A stretch of 35,529 nucleotides of DNA, taken from NCBI RefSeq assembly GCF_000503055.1, contig NZ_AYVY01000002.1, positions 748,820-784,348 of the forward strand. Direction: 5' to 3'. Both the position numbers and the translations under genes were made by a program. The notes below the pieces were generated by a model. That model was not told the origin of the DNA. It made no database searches and saw only the letters and a list, made by a program, of their open reading frames with translations. Positions 18,988 to 29,858 of the stretch are shown piece after piece. This stretch comes from Mesorhizobium sp. LSHC420B00 (GTDB taxonomy: Bacteria; Pseudomonadota; Alphaproteobacteria; Rhizobiales; Rhizobiaceae). Numbering within the stretch: the first letter of the stretch is position 1; every line of letters begins with the position of its first letter.

Positions 18988-19377
18988 ATGAAGACGGTTG
19001 CGCATGACGATCAGCCGCAAGAAGAATGGCGGGCGGGGGTAAAGACCCGAATGCATGTCTCGGCTCGCAACGGCGCAACTCAACTTTGCATATTCGAACA
19101 ATGGGTCGAACCAGCGGTTGGCGCCCCGACACATTGGCACCCGGTCGAGGAAGTGCTTACCGTCATCGCTGGCAAGGCCGAGATGTGGATCGACGAAGAG
19201 CATGTCGTCTTGACTGCCGGACAGTCGCTTGTTGTTGCCGCGCGCAGGCGACATGGCTTCCGAAACGTCGGCTCCGAAATGCTTCATATCCATGCCGTGC
19301 TCGCGTCATCAGTTTTCGAGGCGACGTTCAACGGATCCCCTGACATGGTGAGACGCTGGCTTCCAGCGAGTTTGTAA
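18988..19377 (+). CDS. Cupin domain protein
   Basis: A 129-residue single-domain cupin. The first metal motif is GAPTHWHPVEEVLTVIAGKA (His-X-His...Glu...Gly), the second lies around the GQSLVVAARRRHGFRNVG strand. It would bind a divalent metal in a beta barrel; substrate or regulatory role unknown. The ATG at 18988 has GAGG about 7 bases upstream. A TTG start at 18925 is possible but lies in the ssb promoter region. Confidence 0.82.
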   Translation: MKTVAHDDQPQEEWRAGVKTRMHVSARNGATQLCIFEQWVEPAVGAPTHWHPVEEVLTVIAGKAEMWIDEEHVVLTAGQSLVVAARRRHGFRNVGSEMLHIHAVLASSVFEATFNGSPDMVRRWLPASL

Positions 19378-19422
19378 AACCTCGCCCGTCTTAAAAAACA
19401 CCGCCTGTCTTAAAAACACGGC

Positions 19423-19458
19423 TTGCCAAACCGATAAGTATCGACTTATGCTTTTGAC
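19423..19458 (+). promoter_or_regulatory. Promoter with ArsR-type operator
   Basis: -35 TTGCCA (19423-19428), a 17-base spacer and -10 TTATGC (19446-19451). ATAAGT-ATCG-ACTTAT (19434-19449), an inverted repeat of ArsR-operator form, sits in the spacer and covers most of the -10. The start point would fall at about 19458, one base before the ATG, and no Shine-Dalgarno is visible. The arsR mRNA is thus predicted to be leaderless and autoregulated. Confidence 0.55.
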
Positions 19459-19773
19459 ATGATCGAAGCAGAGATTTTTCGGGCACTGGCCGATCCGACG
19501 CGTCGCGCCGTCTATGAGCGGCTCGCCGGCGGCGAGATGACGGTGTCGGAACTGCGCACTGGCATGCCGGTATCGCAGCCGGCGGTATCGCAACACCTCG
19601 CCGTGCTGCGCGGCGCCGGCCTCGTGGTCGAGCGCCGGGCCGGTCGCAACGCCTATTACCGCGCCGATCCGAAGGGGCTTGCGCCACTGCTCGGCTGGAT
19701 CGAACGCTACCGCGCGTTCTGGCCAGAGCGCATCGAAAGGCTCAAGACGGTTTTGAAGGACATGGACCAATGA
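19459..19773 (+). CDS. ArsR family transcriptional repressor
   Basis: A 104-residue winged-helix regulator. It starts IFRALADPTRRAVYERLAGGEMTVSEL and has the recognition helix SQPAVSQHLAVLRGAGLV, then the wing ERRAGRNAYYRADP. No Cys residues for metal sensing are present, so it belongs to the non-metal ArsR group that typically pairs with SRPBCC (AHSA1) proteins. Its stop overlaps the start of the SRPBCC gene (ATGA). It probably represses its own operon through the inverted repeat just upstream. Confidence 0.93.
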   Translation: MIEAEIFRALADPTRRAVYERLAGGEMTVSELRTGMPVSQPAVSQHLAVLRGAGLVVERRAGRNAYYRADPKGLAPLLGWIERYRAFWPERIERLKTVLKDMDQ

Positions 19774-20294
19774 CCAGCCGAGGCAAAGAACGCGCGGAAA
19801 TGGCGGCAGACAAGATCGAGTTCGAGTGCGAGCTGCCGGAGCCGCCGGAAAAGGTGTGGCGGGCGCTGACGGTGCCGGACCTGCTCGCGGCCTGGATGAT
19901 GCCGAACGACATTGAACCAAAGATCGGTAGCCGCTTTGCCTTTAAAGCGCCCGAGGCGCCGATCGAATGCGAAATCCTCGACGCCGATCCCGGACGGCTG
20001 CTGCGCTATTCCTGGCGGGAACGGCCGGCGCCCGGCGATACACAGGCGCCGCCCGGCAGCCCGGTGGACAGCCCAATGGACGACAGCCCGGTGGACAGCA
20101 TCGTCACCTTTACGCTCGATCGCACCGTTTCCGGCGGCACGCATCTGCGCATCGTCCATGATGGTTTTGCTCGGGCAGCGATGCCGGAGATCGCGATGGC
20201 AGGCGCCGGCTGTCGGCTTTCGTTTGAAGCGCGCAATCCCAGGCACAAGCAGATCGCCGCCAACATCCCGCGCCTCTTCCTGCGCGCGGCCTGA
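19770..20294 (+). CDS. SRPBCC (AHSA1-like) domain protein
   Basis: A 174-residue START/Bet v1-like ligand-binding protein. [29 protein letters not shown] is the family start and [30 protein letters not shown] the core sheet. It is translationally coupled to the ArsR gene, a very common pairing; the ligand is unknown. The central loop has a 9-residue partial duplication ([14 protein letters not shown]) caused by a 16-bp direct repeat with a 27-bp period at 20057-20099. Confidence 0.87.
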   Translation: MTSRGKERAEMAADKIEFECELPEPPEKVWRALTVPDLLAAWMMPNDIEPKIGSRFAFKAPEAPIECEILDADPGRLLRYSWRERPAPGDTQAPPGSPVDSPMDDSPVDSIVTFTLDRTVSGGTHLRIVHDGFARAAMPEIAMAGAGCRLSFEARNPRHKQIAANIPRLFLRAA

Positions 20295-20320
20295 ACGACA
20301 ATAGTCAACGGAGAGAAACG

Positions 20321-20926
20321 ATGAGCGGCCTTGCCAATCTGGTGCCGATGGTGATCGAGCAGTCGAGCGGCGGCGAACGCGCCTTCGACATATTTTCGCG
20401 GCTGCTGCGCGAGCGCATCGTCTTCATCAACGGCCCGATCGACGACGGCACCTCGGCGCTGGTCTGCGCCCAGCTTCTGTCGCTGGAATCCGACAATCCC
20501 GACAAGGAGGTCTCGCTCTACATCAACTCGCCGGGCGGCGTGGTGACCAGCGGTTTCGCCATCTACGACACGATGCAGTACATCAGCTGCCCGGTCTCCA
20601 CCGTTTGTATGGGCTTCGCCGCCTCGATGGCCTCGTTCCTCTTGATGGCGGGCACGCCGGGGCGGCGCATCGCATTGCCCAACGCCAGCATCGTGCTGCA
20701 TCAGCCTCTCGGCGGTTTCCAGGGCCAGGCCTCCGACATCCAGCGCCATGCCGAGGGCATCCTTCGCACCAAGCGGCGCATGACCGATCTTTACGCCCAG
20801 CATTGCGGCCGCACCTACGAAGAAGTGGAACGCACGCTCGACCGCGACTTTTTCATGACCGCGCAGGAGGCCAAGGATTGGGGCCTCGTTGACCATGTTT
20901 TCGACACTCGCAAACAGGCCGCGTGA
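20321..20926 (+). CDS. clpP: ATP-dependent Clp protease proteolytic subunit (paralogue)
   Basis: A 201-residue ClpP serine peptidase. The catalytic triad is Ser102 ([11 protein letters not shown]), His127 (VLHQPLGG) and Asp176 (LDRDFFM). It forms barrel-shaped heptamer rings that degrade proteins fed by ClpX or ClpA. No clpX or clpA is beside it, so it is one of the several clpP copies found in rhizobia. The nucleophile motif reads GFAAS rather than the commoner GQAAS. A GGAGAG ribosome site precedes the ATG. Confidence 0.95.
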   Translation: MSGLANLVPMVIEQSSGGERAFDIFSRLLRERIVFINGPIDDGTSALVCAQLLSLESDNPDKEVSLYINSPGGVVTSGFAIYDTMQYISCPVSTVCMGFAASMASFLLMAGTPGRRIALPNASIVLHQPLGGFQGQASDIQRHAEGILRTKRRMTDLYAQHCGRTYEEVERTLDRDFFMTAQEAKDWGLVDHVFDTRKQAA

Positions 20927-21025
20927 ACGAGCGAAGGCGGCGGCCGGCACTGAGGCGACTGAGCGCCCAGCAATTTCAGGGCAGTCGGTCTGGTCTTGCC
21001 GCTATCGCGGCACTATAGTCCGGTG

Positions 21026-21322
21026 ATGATCGCGAACCGTCCATCCAGCCTGTTATGCGTTGCCGTCGCGACCGTTGCCGGCACGAACATGCTGGTGGGC
21101 ATGGCACTTGCCCAAGATAATTCGACGTCTTCGCAAAGGGGCGCCCTGCCCGGTGTGACCAGCGACTATCGCATCGCCGAGCCAGCGCCGCAGCCAGAGC
21201 CAGACGACGCAGTTCCCAGCAGCGGCAACGGCACGTTCAAGATCGGCGATACCGAAGTTCGGATTTCCGGTAGCATAACCATCGATGTCGCTACCGGCGG
21301 GATCAGGCCTCCCAGCCGCTAA
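21026..21322 (+). CDS. Small secreted or lipid-poor periplasmic protein, unknown
   Basis: A 98-residue protein with a probable signal peptide (MIANRPSSLLCVAVATVAGTN...GMALAQ). A Pro/Glu-rich linker (EPAPQPEPDDAVPSS) and a C-terminal beta segment (TFKIGDTEVRISGSITIDVATGG) follow. There is no recognised family and the ribosome site is weak. An in-frame ATG 30 bases upstream is an alternative start. Two terminator-like hairpins follow its stop. Confidence 0.55.
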   Translation: MIANRPSSLLCVAVATVAGTNMLVGMALAQDNSTSSQRGALPGVTSDYRIAEPAPQPEPDDAVPSSGNGTFKIGDTEVRISGSITIDVATGGIRPPSR

Positions 21323-21363
21323 GTTCGCCTGGTATGTACCACAAATGTGCGCTTCAAACGAAC

Positions 21364-21396
21364 AGCCCCGCCATTGCTTATGCAACTGACGGGGCT
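21364..21396 (+). terminator. Terminator-like hairpin after small secreted-protein gene
   Basis: AGCCCCG (21364-21370) pairs with CGGGGCT (21390-21396). An inner TTGC/GCAA stem sits inside the loop and TTCTT follows. It lies 42 bases past the stop codon. Confidence 0.5.
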
Positions 21397-21416
21397 TCTT
21401 GGATCTGAATCCAAAT

Positions 21417-21446
21417 TGCCGGGAGTGTACTGCCGGCTTTTTATTT
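21417..21446 (+). terminator. Rho-independent terminator
   Basis: GCCGG (21418-21422) and CCGGC (21433-21437) form a short stem, followed directly by TTTTTATTT. This is the clearest intrinsic terminator in the window and the second in tandem after the small secreted-protein gene. Confidence 0.6.
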
Positions 21447-21852
21447 CGGATGCTTCGCGGCGTTCAGCCGACGATCCGACTAGCGGTCTCTGATTGTTGT
21501 GGGGATCGGCAAGTCAACGTTGGCAGATAGCGCAAAACGCCTGACCTGGCCACTTATACCTGCCGCGGCTCCAGCGACACGTGGAGCCTCAAGGAACTAT
21601 CCGGTGGAGTCATGCCTCTGCTCTCCTTCTGTTCATTGTGACTGTCGTCGTCGAAGCGCTCATCGCATAACCCACGGCATCTCGCAGGCTAGCCCCAGGC
21701 CGCGAGGCCATCGAAAGACGGCCGGCTTCGTTGACGTTTGGAGTCTGCCCCCGTGACGCATGGACGTCAACCTTGAATAGCCGATTACCGAAAAATGTGA
21801 TCGCGAGACGCATTGTGAAGCCGGCTGTACGGGCAGCTTTTGTCAGGAGCGT
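21447..21852. other. Region without a convincing gene
   Basis: About 400 bases between the terminators and the uvrA control region. No frame looks like a known protein. The one candidate is a 29-codon GTG frame on the plus strand (21581-21670), whose product ends in a hydrophobic stretch of about 16 residues (ALLLFIVTVVVEALIA) but has no ribosome site. Two longer frames (21499-21756 plus, 21610-21813 minus) look random. Confidence 0.5.
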
Positions 21853-21867
21853 GTTCGGCCTTTGTTC
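21853..21867. promoter_or_regulatory. LexA (SOS) box upstream of uvrA
   Basis: GTTC-GGCCTTT-GTTC, an exact GTTC-N7-GTTC match, 152 bases upstream of the uvrA ATG. A possible -35 TTGTCA (21840-21845) with 17-base spacing to TGTTCT (21863-21868) places the box over the promoter. Confidence 0.8.
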
Positions 21868-22018
21868 TTTCCGCTTGCCCGTTCGCGCGAAAGGCGGTTA
21901 AACGCATTGGTCGAGAGTTGTGGCGTCTCTCGAAAAGGCGGCGAAATTACCTACATAGGGGGTGGTCGGGAAAACCCGCCCATCCCACGAATTCCAGATT
22001 CTGAGGCGGCGACCGGCG

Positions 22019-24939
<2,921 letters not shown>

Positions 24940-24940
<1 letters not shown>

Positions 24941-25350
24941 TGGCAAAGAACGGTCTCATCACGGTCCAAAGCAGCTTCGGCGTGGCCGAAACCATCGATC
25001 GCCTGGTCGAGACTGTGGAACGTGCAGGATTGCTGGTCTTCGCCCGCATTGACCACGCCGCCGGTGCGCGCAATGTCGAAACATCACTGCGTCCAACCCA
25101 GCTCCTGATTTTCGGCAATCCCAAAGGCGGTACGCCACTGATGCAGGACCGGCAGCTTGCCGGCATCGATCTGCCGGTCAAGGCGCTGGCTTGGGAGGAC
25201 GAGCAAGGCAAGGTCTGGCTCTCCTACAATGACGCACACTGGCTGGCGGAACGCCACGGCTTGGGCGACGCTAGCCGCAATGCTGTCGCCGCGATAGCCG
25301 CCGGCATGGACAAGGTGATTGCGGCCGCTGCCGGCGCGGGCCAGTTTTGA
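24940..25350 (+). CDS. DUF302 domain protein
   Basis: A 136-residue protein matching DUF302: an N-terminal ITVQSSFGVAETIDRLVETVERAGLLVFARIDH and a core RPTQLLIFGNPKGGTPLMQ. The fold is known but the function is not. Its ATG shares a base with the uvrA stop (TGATG), and GGAG lies upstream, so it is translationally coupled to uvrA and probably SOS-induced with it (inference). Confidence 0.9.
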
Positions 25351-25352
25351 TC

Positions 25353-25817
25353 ATGAGAGCCGCTCGGGCCGATGATCTCCCTACGGTGATCTCGCTCACC
25401 ACCGACGCCTACGCGCCCTACACTGCCCTGTTCGGAGCGCCGCCGATCCCCGTCACCGAGGACTATGCGCCGCGCATAGAACGCGGCGAGGTCTGGCTTT
25501 CGGAGCAGGACGGACAGCCGGCCGGCCTGATCGTTCTCGAACGGCACGATGACCACACAGTGATCTTCAGCGTCGCCGTTGCGCCCGTCTTTCAAGGCAA
25601 GGGTTTCGGCATAGCGCTGCTCGACTGGGCCGAGCAACAGACGCGCCTGTGGAGCTTGCCTGAAATCCGACTCTACACCAATTCCAGAATGGAACGGAAC
25701 GTTTCGTTGTATAAGGCCTACGGCTTTCGCGAAACGGGTCGCCGGCCCAATCCATATCGGCCAGGATGGACGGTCGTCGACATGGCGAAAGCCGTCGAGA
25801 CGACCGCCATCGCGTGA
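25353..25817 (+). CDS. GNAT family N-acetyltransferase
   Basis: A 154-residue GNAT protein. The acetyl-CoA binding motif is VAVAPVFQGKGFGIALLDWAE (about residues 74-94), with a C-terminal LYTNSRMERNVSLYKAYGFRETG typical of the fold. Substrate unknown. The ATG is 2 bases past the DUF302 stop; a TTG two codons earlier overlaps it. It is likely part of the uvrA transcription unit. Confidence 0.9.
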   Translation: MRAARADDLPTVISLTTDAYAPYTALFGAPPIPVTEDYAPRIERGEVWLSEQDGQPAGLIVLERHDDHTVIFSVAVAPVFQGKGFGIALLDWAEQQTRLWSLPEIRLYTNSRMERNVSLYKAYGFRETGRRPNPYRPGWTVVDMAKAVETTAIA

Positions 25818-25846
25818 TCCTTTTTCCGCAAACCGGGAGGACTACC

Positions 25847-26653
25847 ATGACTCAATCAGGAACAATCCGCGCTGGCATGGGCGGCTGGACCTTCGAGCCC
25901 TGGGACACGTCCTTCTACCCGGACAAATTGTCGAAGGCCAAGCAGCTGAATTACGCCAGCCGGCAGGTGCCGACCATCGAGGTCAACGGCACCTATTATT
26001 CGAGCTTCAAGGGGCCGACCTTCGTCAAATGGGCCAACGAGGCGCCGGATGGTTTCGTCTATTCGCTGAAGGGCAACCGCTTCGTCACCAACCGCCGCGT
26101 GCTCGGCGAGGCCGGGGAATCGATCATGCGCTTCCTCGGGTCCGGCGTCGCGGCACTTGGCGACAAGCTCGGGCCGATCCTGTGGCAGTTCGCGCCGACC
26201 AAGAAATTCGACCCGGACGATTTCGAGGCCTTCCTCAAGCTGTTGCCGGAAAAGCAGGACGGCGTTGCGCTGCGCCACGCCGTCGAGGTGCGCAACGACA
26301 GCTTCGTCGTGCCGGAGTTCGCCGCCTTGGCGCGAAAGCACAAGGCCGCCATCGTCTATGCCGACCACGCCAAGTATCCGGGGATTGCCGACGTTACCGG
26401 CGATTTCATCTATGCGCGGCTGCAGACCGGCAGCGACGACAATCCCGATTGCTACACGCCAAAGGCGCTCGACGAATGGGCGGCGCGCGCAAAAACCTGG
26501 GCGGAAGGCAAGGTGCCGGCCGACCTGTCGCGTGCCGATCCTTCAACCGACGCGCCGGTCAAGCCACGCGATGTGTTCGTCTACTTCATCACAGAGGGCA
26601 AGGTCCGCGCTCCATTCGGCGCCATCGCGCTGATGAAGCGGGTCGCAGGCTGA
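25847..26653 (+). CDS. DUF72 (YecE-like) domain protein
   Basis: A 268-residue DUF72 protein with a predicted TIM-barrel-like fold: IRAGMGGWTFEPWDTSFYPDKLS start, PTIEVNGTYYSSFKGPTFVKWA, LGPILWQFAPTKKFD, RHAVEVRNDSF and DFIYARLQTG blocks. It is cytosolic with unknown activity. GGGAGG lies 7 bases before the ATG at 25847. It follows the GNAT gene by 29 bases. Confidence 0.92.
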   Translation: MTQSGTIRAGMGGWTFEPWDTSFYPDKLSKAKQLNYASRQVPTIEVNGTYYSSFKGPTFVKWANEAPDGFVYSLKGNRFVTNRRVLGEAGESIMRFLGSGVAALGDKLGPILWQFAPTKKFDPDDFEAFLKLLPEKQDGVALRHAVEVRNDSFVVPEFAALARKHKAAIVYADHAKYPGIADVTGDFIYARLQTGSDDNPDCYTPKALDEWAARAKTWAEGKVPADLSRADPSTDAPVKPRDVFVYFITEGKVRAPFGAIALMKRVAG

Positions 26654-26698
26654 CGCCCCGCTGTCGGCGGTCCGGCTGGCCGGCTCCTAGATTACCGC

Positions 26699-26899
26699 CT
26701 ATGCGGCGCGCTCGTCCGGACGCCGATCAACCCTGACGATCTCGTTGAAAGCATCGAGATCGACATAGAAGACCTTGGTGATCTCCGCGATAAGTTCGTC
26801 GTGTTCATATCCCTGCGATTTCAGAATGTTGATGGCGGTTATGATGTCGACACGCTCCGTGAGCCGTCGTTTCTGGTAGTCCTCGACATAGCGCTCCAT
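26699..26899 (-). CDS. Small conserved hypothetical protein
   Basis: A 66-residue soluble protein rich in charged residues (MERYVEDYQKRRLTERVDIITAINILKSQGY start, VDLDAFNEIVRV end). It is predicted mostly helical. I do not recognise a family. The ATG at 26899 is preceded by AGGG; an alternative GTG lies 24 bases upstream. It converges with the DUF72 gene and lies 206 bases downstream of urtE on the same strand. Confidence 0.65.
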   Translation of the reverse strand: MERYVEDYQKRRLTERVDIITAINILKSQGYEHDELIAEITKVFYVDLDAFNEIVRVDRRPDERAA

Positions 26900-27105
26900 C
26901 GTCTGGCCCTGGCTCCCAAGCACCCGAAATGTTGGACGACAACAGATCGCTGGAGGGAGCGGCTTGCGCGCAAGCGGCCCGCGCCTTCCCCTGATCTACC
27001 AATTTGGAACTGGTACGGAAAGCGGCCGACTCACCAAGGCCAAGCAAAATCTAGCACGCAATCTTCGGCGCGCCAGAGTTGCAAAGTAATAGAATCAATA
27101 AGAAT

Positions 27106-27801
27106 TCAGACGGTCAGGAATTTCCGCACGTCCGCCCGGTCGAGATCCTCGGCGGGGCCGGTATGGACGATCTGGCCGCGGTCCATGATATTGACCTCGT
27201 CGGCCAATTCCCGGCAGAAATCGAGATATTGTTCGACCAAAAGCACGGCAATGCCGGCTTGGTCGCGCAGATAGCGGATGGCGCGGCCGATATCCTTGAT
27301 GATCGACGGCTGGATGCCTTCGGTCGGCTCGTCGAGCACCAGCAGTTTCGGCCGCATCACCAGTGCCCTGCCGATGGCAAGCTGCTGCTGCTGGCCGCCG
27401 GACAGATCGCCGCCGCGGCGCGCGAGCATCTGCTTCAGCACCGGAAACAGCTCGAAGACGTGACCGGGAATGTTGCGGTCGGCGCGCGTCAGCGGCGCGA
27501 ATCCCGATTCGAGGTTTTCCCGCACCGTAAGCAGTGGAAAGATCTCCCTGCCCTGCGGCACGAATGCGATGCCCGACCGGGCGCGATCATACGCCGCGCT
27601 CCGGTCGAGCGCCTTCCCCTCGAAGGCAACACTTCCGCTCGTCAGCCGGTGATGGCCGACGATCGATCTCATCAAACTGGTTTTGCCGACGCCGTTGCGG
27701 CCGAGCACACAGGTGATCTTGCCGGCGCCGGCCTTTAGCGAGACGCCGCGCAGCGCCCGGGCGGCGCCGTAATGCAGCGTGGCATTGGAGACTTCGAGCA
27801 T
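27106..27801 (-). CDS. urtE: Urea ABC transporter ATP-binding protein UrtE
   Basis: A 231-residue LivF-type ATPase: Walker A GRNGVGKTS (about residues 34-42), signature LSGGQQQQLAIGRAL, Walker B LLVLDEPTEGIQPSII. It drives urea uptake together with UrtD. The GIQPSII ending of Walker B is characteristic of UrtE. The ATG at 27801 gives the family N-terminus MLEVSNATLHYG. It is the last gene of urtABCDE. Confidence 0.95.
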   Translation of the reverse strand: MLEVSNATLHYGAARALRGVSLKAGAGKITCVLGRNGVGKTSLMRSIVGHHRLTSGSVAFEGKALDRSAAYDRARSGIAFVPQGREIFPLLTVRENLESGFAPLTRADRNIPGHVFELFPVLKQMLARRGGDLSGGQQQQLAIGRALVMRPKLLVLDEPTEGIQPSIIKDIGRAIRYLRDQAGIAVLLVEQYLDFCRELADEVNIMDRGQIVHTGPAEDLDRADVRKFLTV

Positions 27802-27871
27802 GGTCAGCGCTTTCTCCAACGCCTGAAAAACGAAAGGTCGAAATGATGGAACGGAACGCGCCAGACCATGC

Positions 27872-28618
27872 TCATCTCCCCAGGTAGACTTCGACGACGC
27901 GCTCGTCGGCCGAAACGAAGTCGAGCGAGCCCTCGGAAAGTACCGAGCCTTCGTGCAGGCAGGTAACCTTGACGCCGAGCTCGCGCACGAAATGCATGTC
28001 GTGCTCGACGACGATGACCGAATGGTCGCGCGCGATGTCTCTAAGCAGCCGCGCGGTTTCCTCAGTCTCGGCGTCTGTCATGCCGGCAACCGGTTCGTCG
28101 ACCAGCAGCAGCTTCGGATCCTGCGCCAAAAGCATGCCGATCTCGAGCCATTGTTTTTGGCCATGGCTCAAATTGGCGGCGAGTTCGTCGCGCTTGTCGC
28201 CAAGCCGGATGATGCCGAGAATGTCGTCGATCTGCCGCGCTTCCGCGGCCGAGCGACGATGGAACAGTGCCGGGAAGATCGAGCGCGGGCCTTTCAGCGC
28301 CAGCATCAGATTGTCCTCGATCGTGTGGCTTTCGAAGACGGTCGGCTTCTGGAATTTACGGCCGATGCCCATCATGGCGATTTCGGCCTCGTCGTGTTTA
28401 GTCAGGTCGACCTCGCCGTCGAAGAAGACCTCGCCCGCGTCGGGCCGCGTCTTGCCGGTGACGATGTCCATCATCGTCGTCTTGCCGGCGCCGTTGGGGC
28501 CGATGATCGCCCGCATCTCGCCCTTGTCGAGCACTAGCGACAGGTTGTTGATGGCGCGAAAACCATCGAAGGAAACCGACACGCCGTCGAGATAGAGGAT
28601 GGTGTTGCTCTTCGACAT
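27872..28618 (-). CDS. urtD: Urea ABC transporter ATP-binding protein UrtD
   Basis: A 248-residue LivG-type ATPase: Walker A GPNGAGKTT, signature LSHGQKQWLEIGMLL and Walker B LLLVDEPVAGMTDAETE. SHGQKQWLEIGM is diagnostic of UrtD. The long open frame upstream to 29038 overlaps urtC and is a shadow. The ATG at 28618 is 7 bases after the urtC stop. Confidence 0.96.
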   Translation of the reverse strand: MSKSNTILYLDGVSVSFDGFRAINNLSLVLDKGEMRAIIGPNGAGKTTMMDIVTGKTRPDAGEVFFDGEVDLTKHDEAEIAMMGIGRKFQKPTVFESHTIEDNLMLALKGPRSIFPALFHRRSAAEARQIDDILGIIRLGDKRDELAANLSHGQKQWLEIGMLLAQDPKLLLVDEPVAGMTDAETEETARLLRDIARDHSVIVVEHDMHFVRELGVKVTCLHEGSVLSEGSLDFVSADERVVEVYLGR

Positions 28619-28625
28619 CAGGCCA

Positions 28626-29858
28626 TCACTCCGCCGGCTGCGGTTCGGCACCGGAGGCCGACCAGTCGCCCGGCCTTCTCGCCGCCGAGCGATCGGTTTT
28701 CGGCGGCACCGGCGTGTCAGGATCGGTGCCGGCTTCCTCGGCAATCGAGGCTGCCCGCAGCGCCTTGGCATTGCCGCGCCAGGAATCCCACATGCCGATG
28801 ATGCCCTTGGGCAGGAACAGCGTGACAGCGACAAACAGGCCGCCCAGCGCAAACAGCCAGAACTCCGGCAGCACGCCGGTGAACCAGGATTTACCGGCAT
28901 TGACCAGAAGCGCGCCAATGATCGGTCCGACGATGGTGCCGCGCCCGCCGACGGCCGCCCACACCACCACCTCGATCGAATTGGACGGCTCGAACTCGCC
29001 AGGGTTGATGATGCCGACCTGCGGCACGTAAAGCGCACCGGCGATGCCGGCCATCACCGCCGACACGGTGAAGGCGAACAGTTTGACGTTCTCTGCCCGC
29101 CAGCCGAGAAAGCGCGTGCGGCTTTCGGCGTCGCGCACCGCCATCAAAAGCTTGCCGTATTTGGAACCGACGATTGCCCAGGTGACGAAGACGGCAAACG
29201 CGAGCATGACGGCGCTGGCCGCGAAAAGCGCCGAGCGTGTCATGTCGGCCTGCACGTTGAAGCCTAGAATGTCCTTGAAATCGGTCAGGCCGTTATTGCC
29301 GCCGAAACCCATGTCGTTGCGGAAAAAGGCAAGCAGCAGCGCATAGGTCATCGCCTGGGTGATGATCGACAGATAGACGCCGGTGACGCGGCTGCGGAAG
29401 GCAAACCAGCCGAAGACGAAGGCGAGCAGGCCGGGCACCGCAAGCACCATGACCGCCGCGAACCAGAAATGGTCGAAGCCATACCAGAACCACGGCAATT
29501 CCTTGTAGTTCAGGAACACCATGAAGTCGGGGAGCAGCGGATTGCCGTAGACGCCTCGCGAGCCGATCTGGCGCATCAGGTACATGCCCATCGCATAGCC
29601 GCCGAGCGCGAAGAAGGCGCCGTGGCCGAGCGAGAGGATGCCGCAATAGCCCCAGACGAGATCGAGCGCCAAGGCGAGCAGTGCGTAGCAGAGATATTTG
29701 CCGGTGAGCGCCACGATATAAGACGGCACGTAGAAGGAACTTGTCGACGAGACCGCAAGGTTGAGCAGCGGCACGACGATGGCGGCCGCCAGCAGGACGA
29801 AGATGGTGATGGCGACGCGACGATCGGCGCCGGCGGCAAAGAAACGTCCCGTGATCAT
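28626..29858 (-). CDS. urtC: Urea ABC transporter permease UrtC
   Basis: A 410-residue LivM-type permease with about ten membrane helices: YCGILSLGHGAFFALGGYAMGMYLMRQ and the GVYLSIITQAMTYALLLAFFRNDMGFGGNNGLTDF region typical of UrtC. A hydrophilic tail of about 50 residues follows. Its ATG at 29858 overlaps the urtB stop (ATGA). The frame is open well upstream, antisense-like over urtB, and that part is not coding. Confidence 0.96.
   Translation of the reverse strand: MITGRFFAAGADRRVAITIFVLLAAAIVVPLLNLAVSSTSSFYVPSYIVALTGKYLCYALLALALDLVWGYCGILSLGHGAFFALGGYAMGMYLMRQIGSRGVYGNPLLPDFMVFLNYKELPWFWYGFDHFWFAAVMVLAVPGLLAFVFGWFAFRSRVTGVYLSIITQAMTYALLLAFFRNDMGFGGNNGLTDFKDILGFNVQADMTRSALFAASAVMLAFAVFVTWAIVGSKYGKLLMAVRDAESRTRFLGWRAENVKLFAFTVSAVMAGIAGALYVPQVGIINPGEFEPSNSIEVVVWAAVGGRGTIVGPIIGALLVNAGKSWFTGVLPEFWLFALGGLFVAVTLFLPKGIIGMWDSWRGNAKALRAASIAEEAGTDPDTPVPPKTDRSAARRPGDWSASGAEPQPAE

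Noticed and set aside
26962..26975. Perfect 14-bp palindrome GCTTGCGCGCAAGC downstream of urtE
   Set aside because: No T-run, not near a promoter, and short GC palindromes are expected by chance in this composition.
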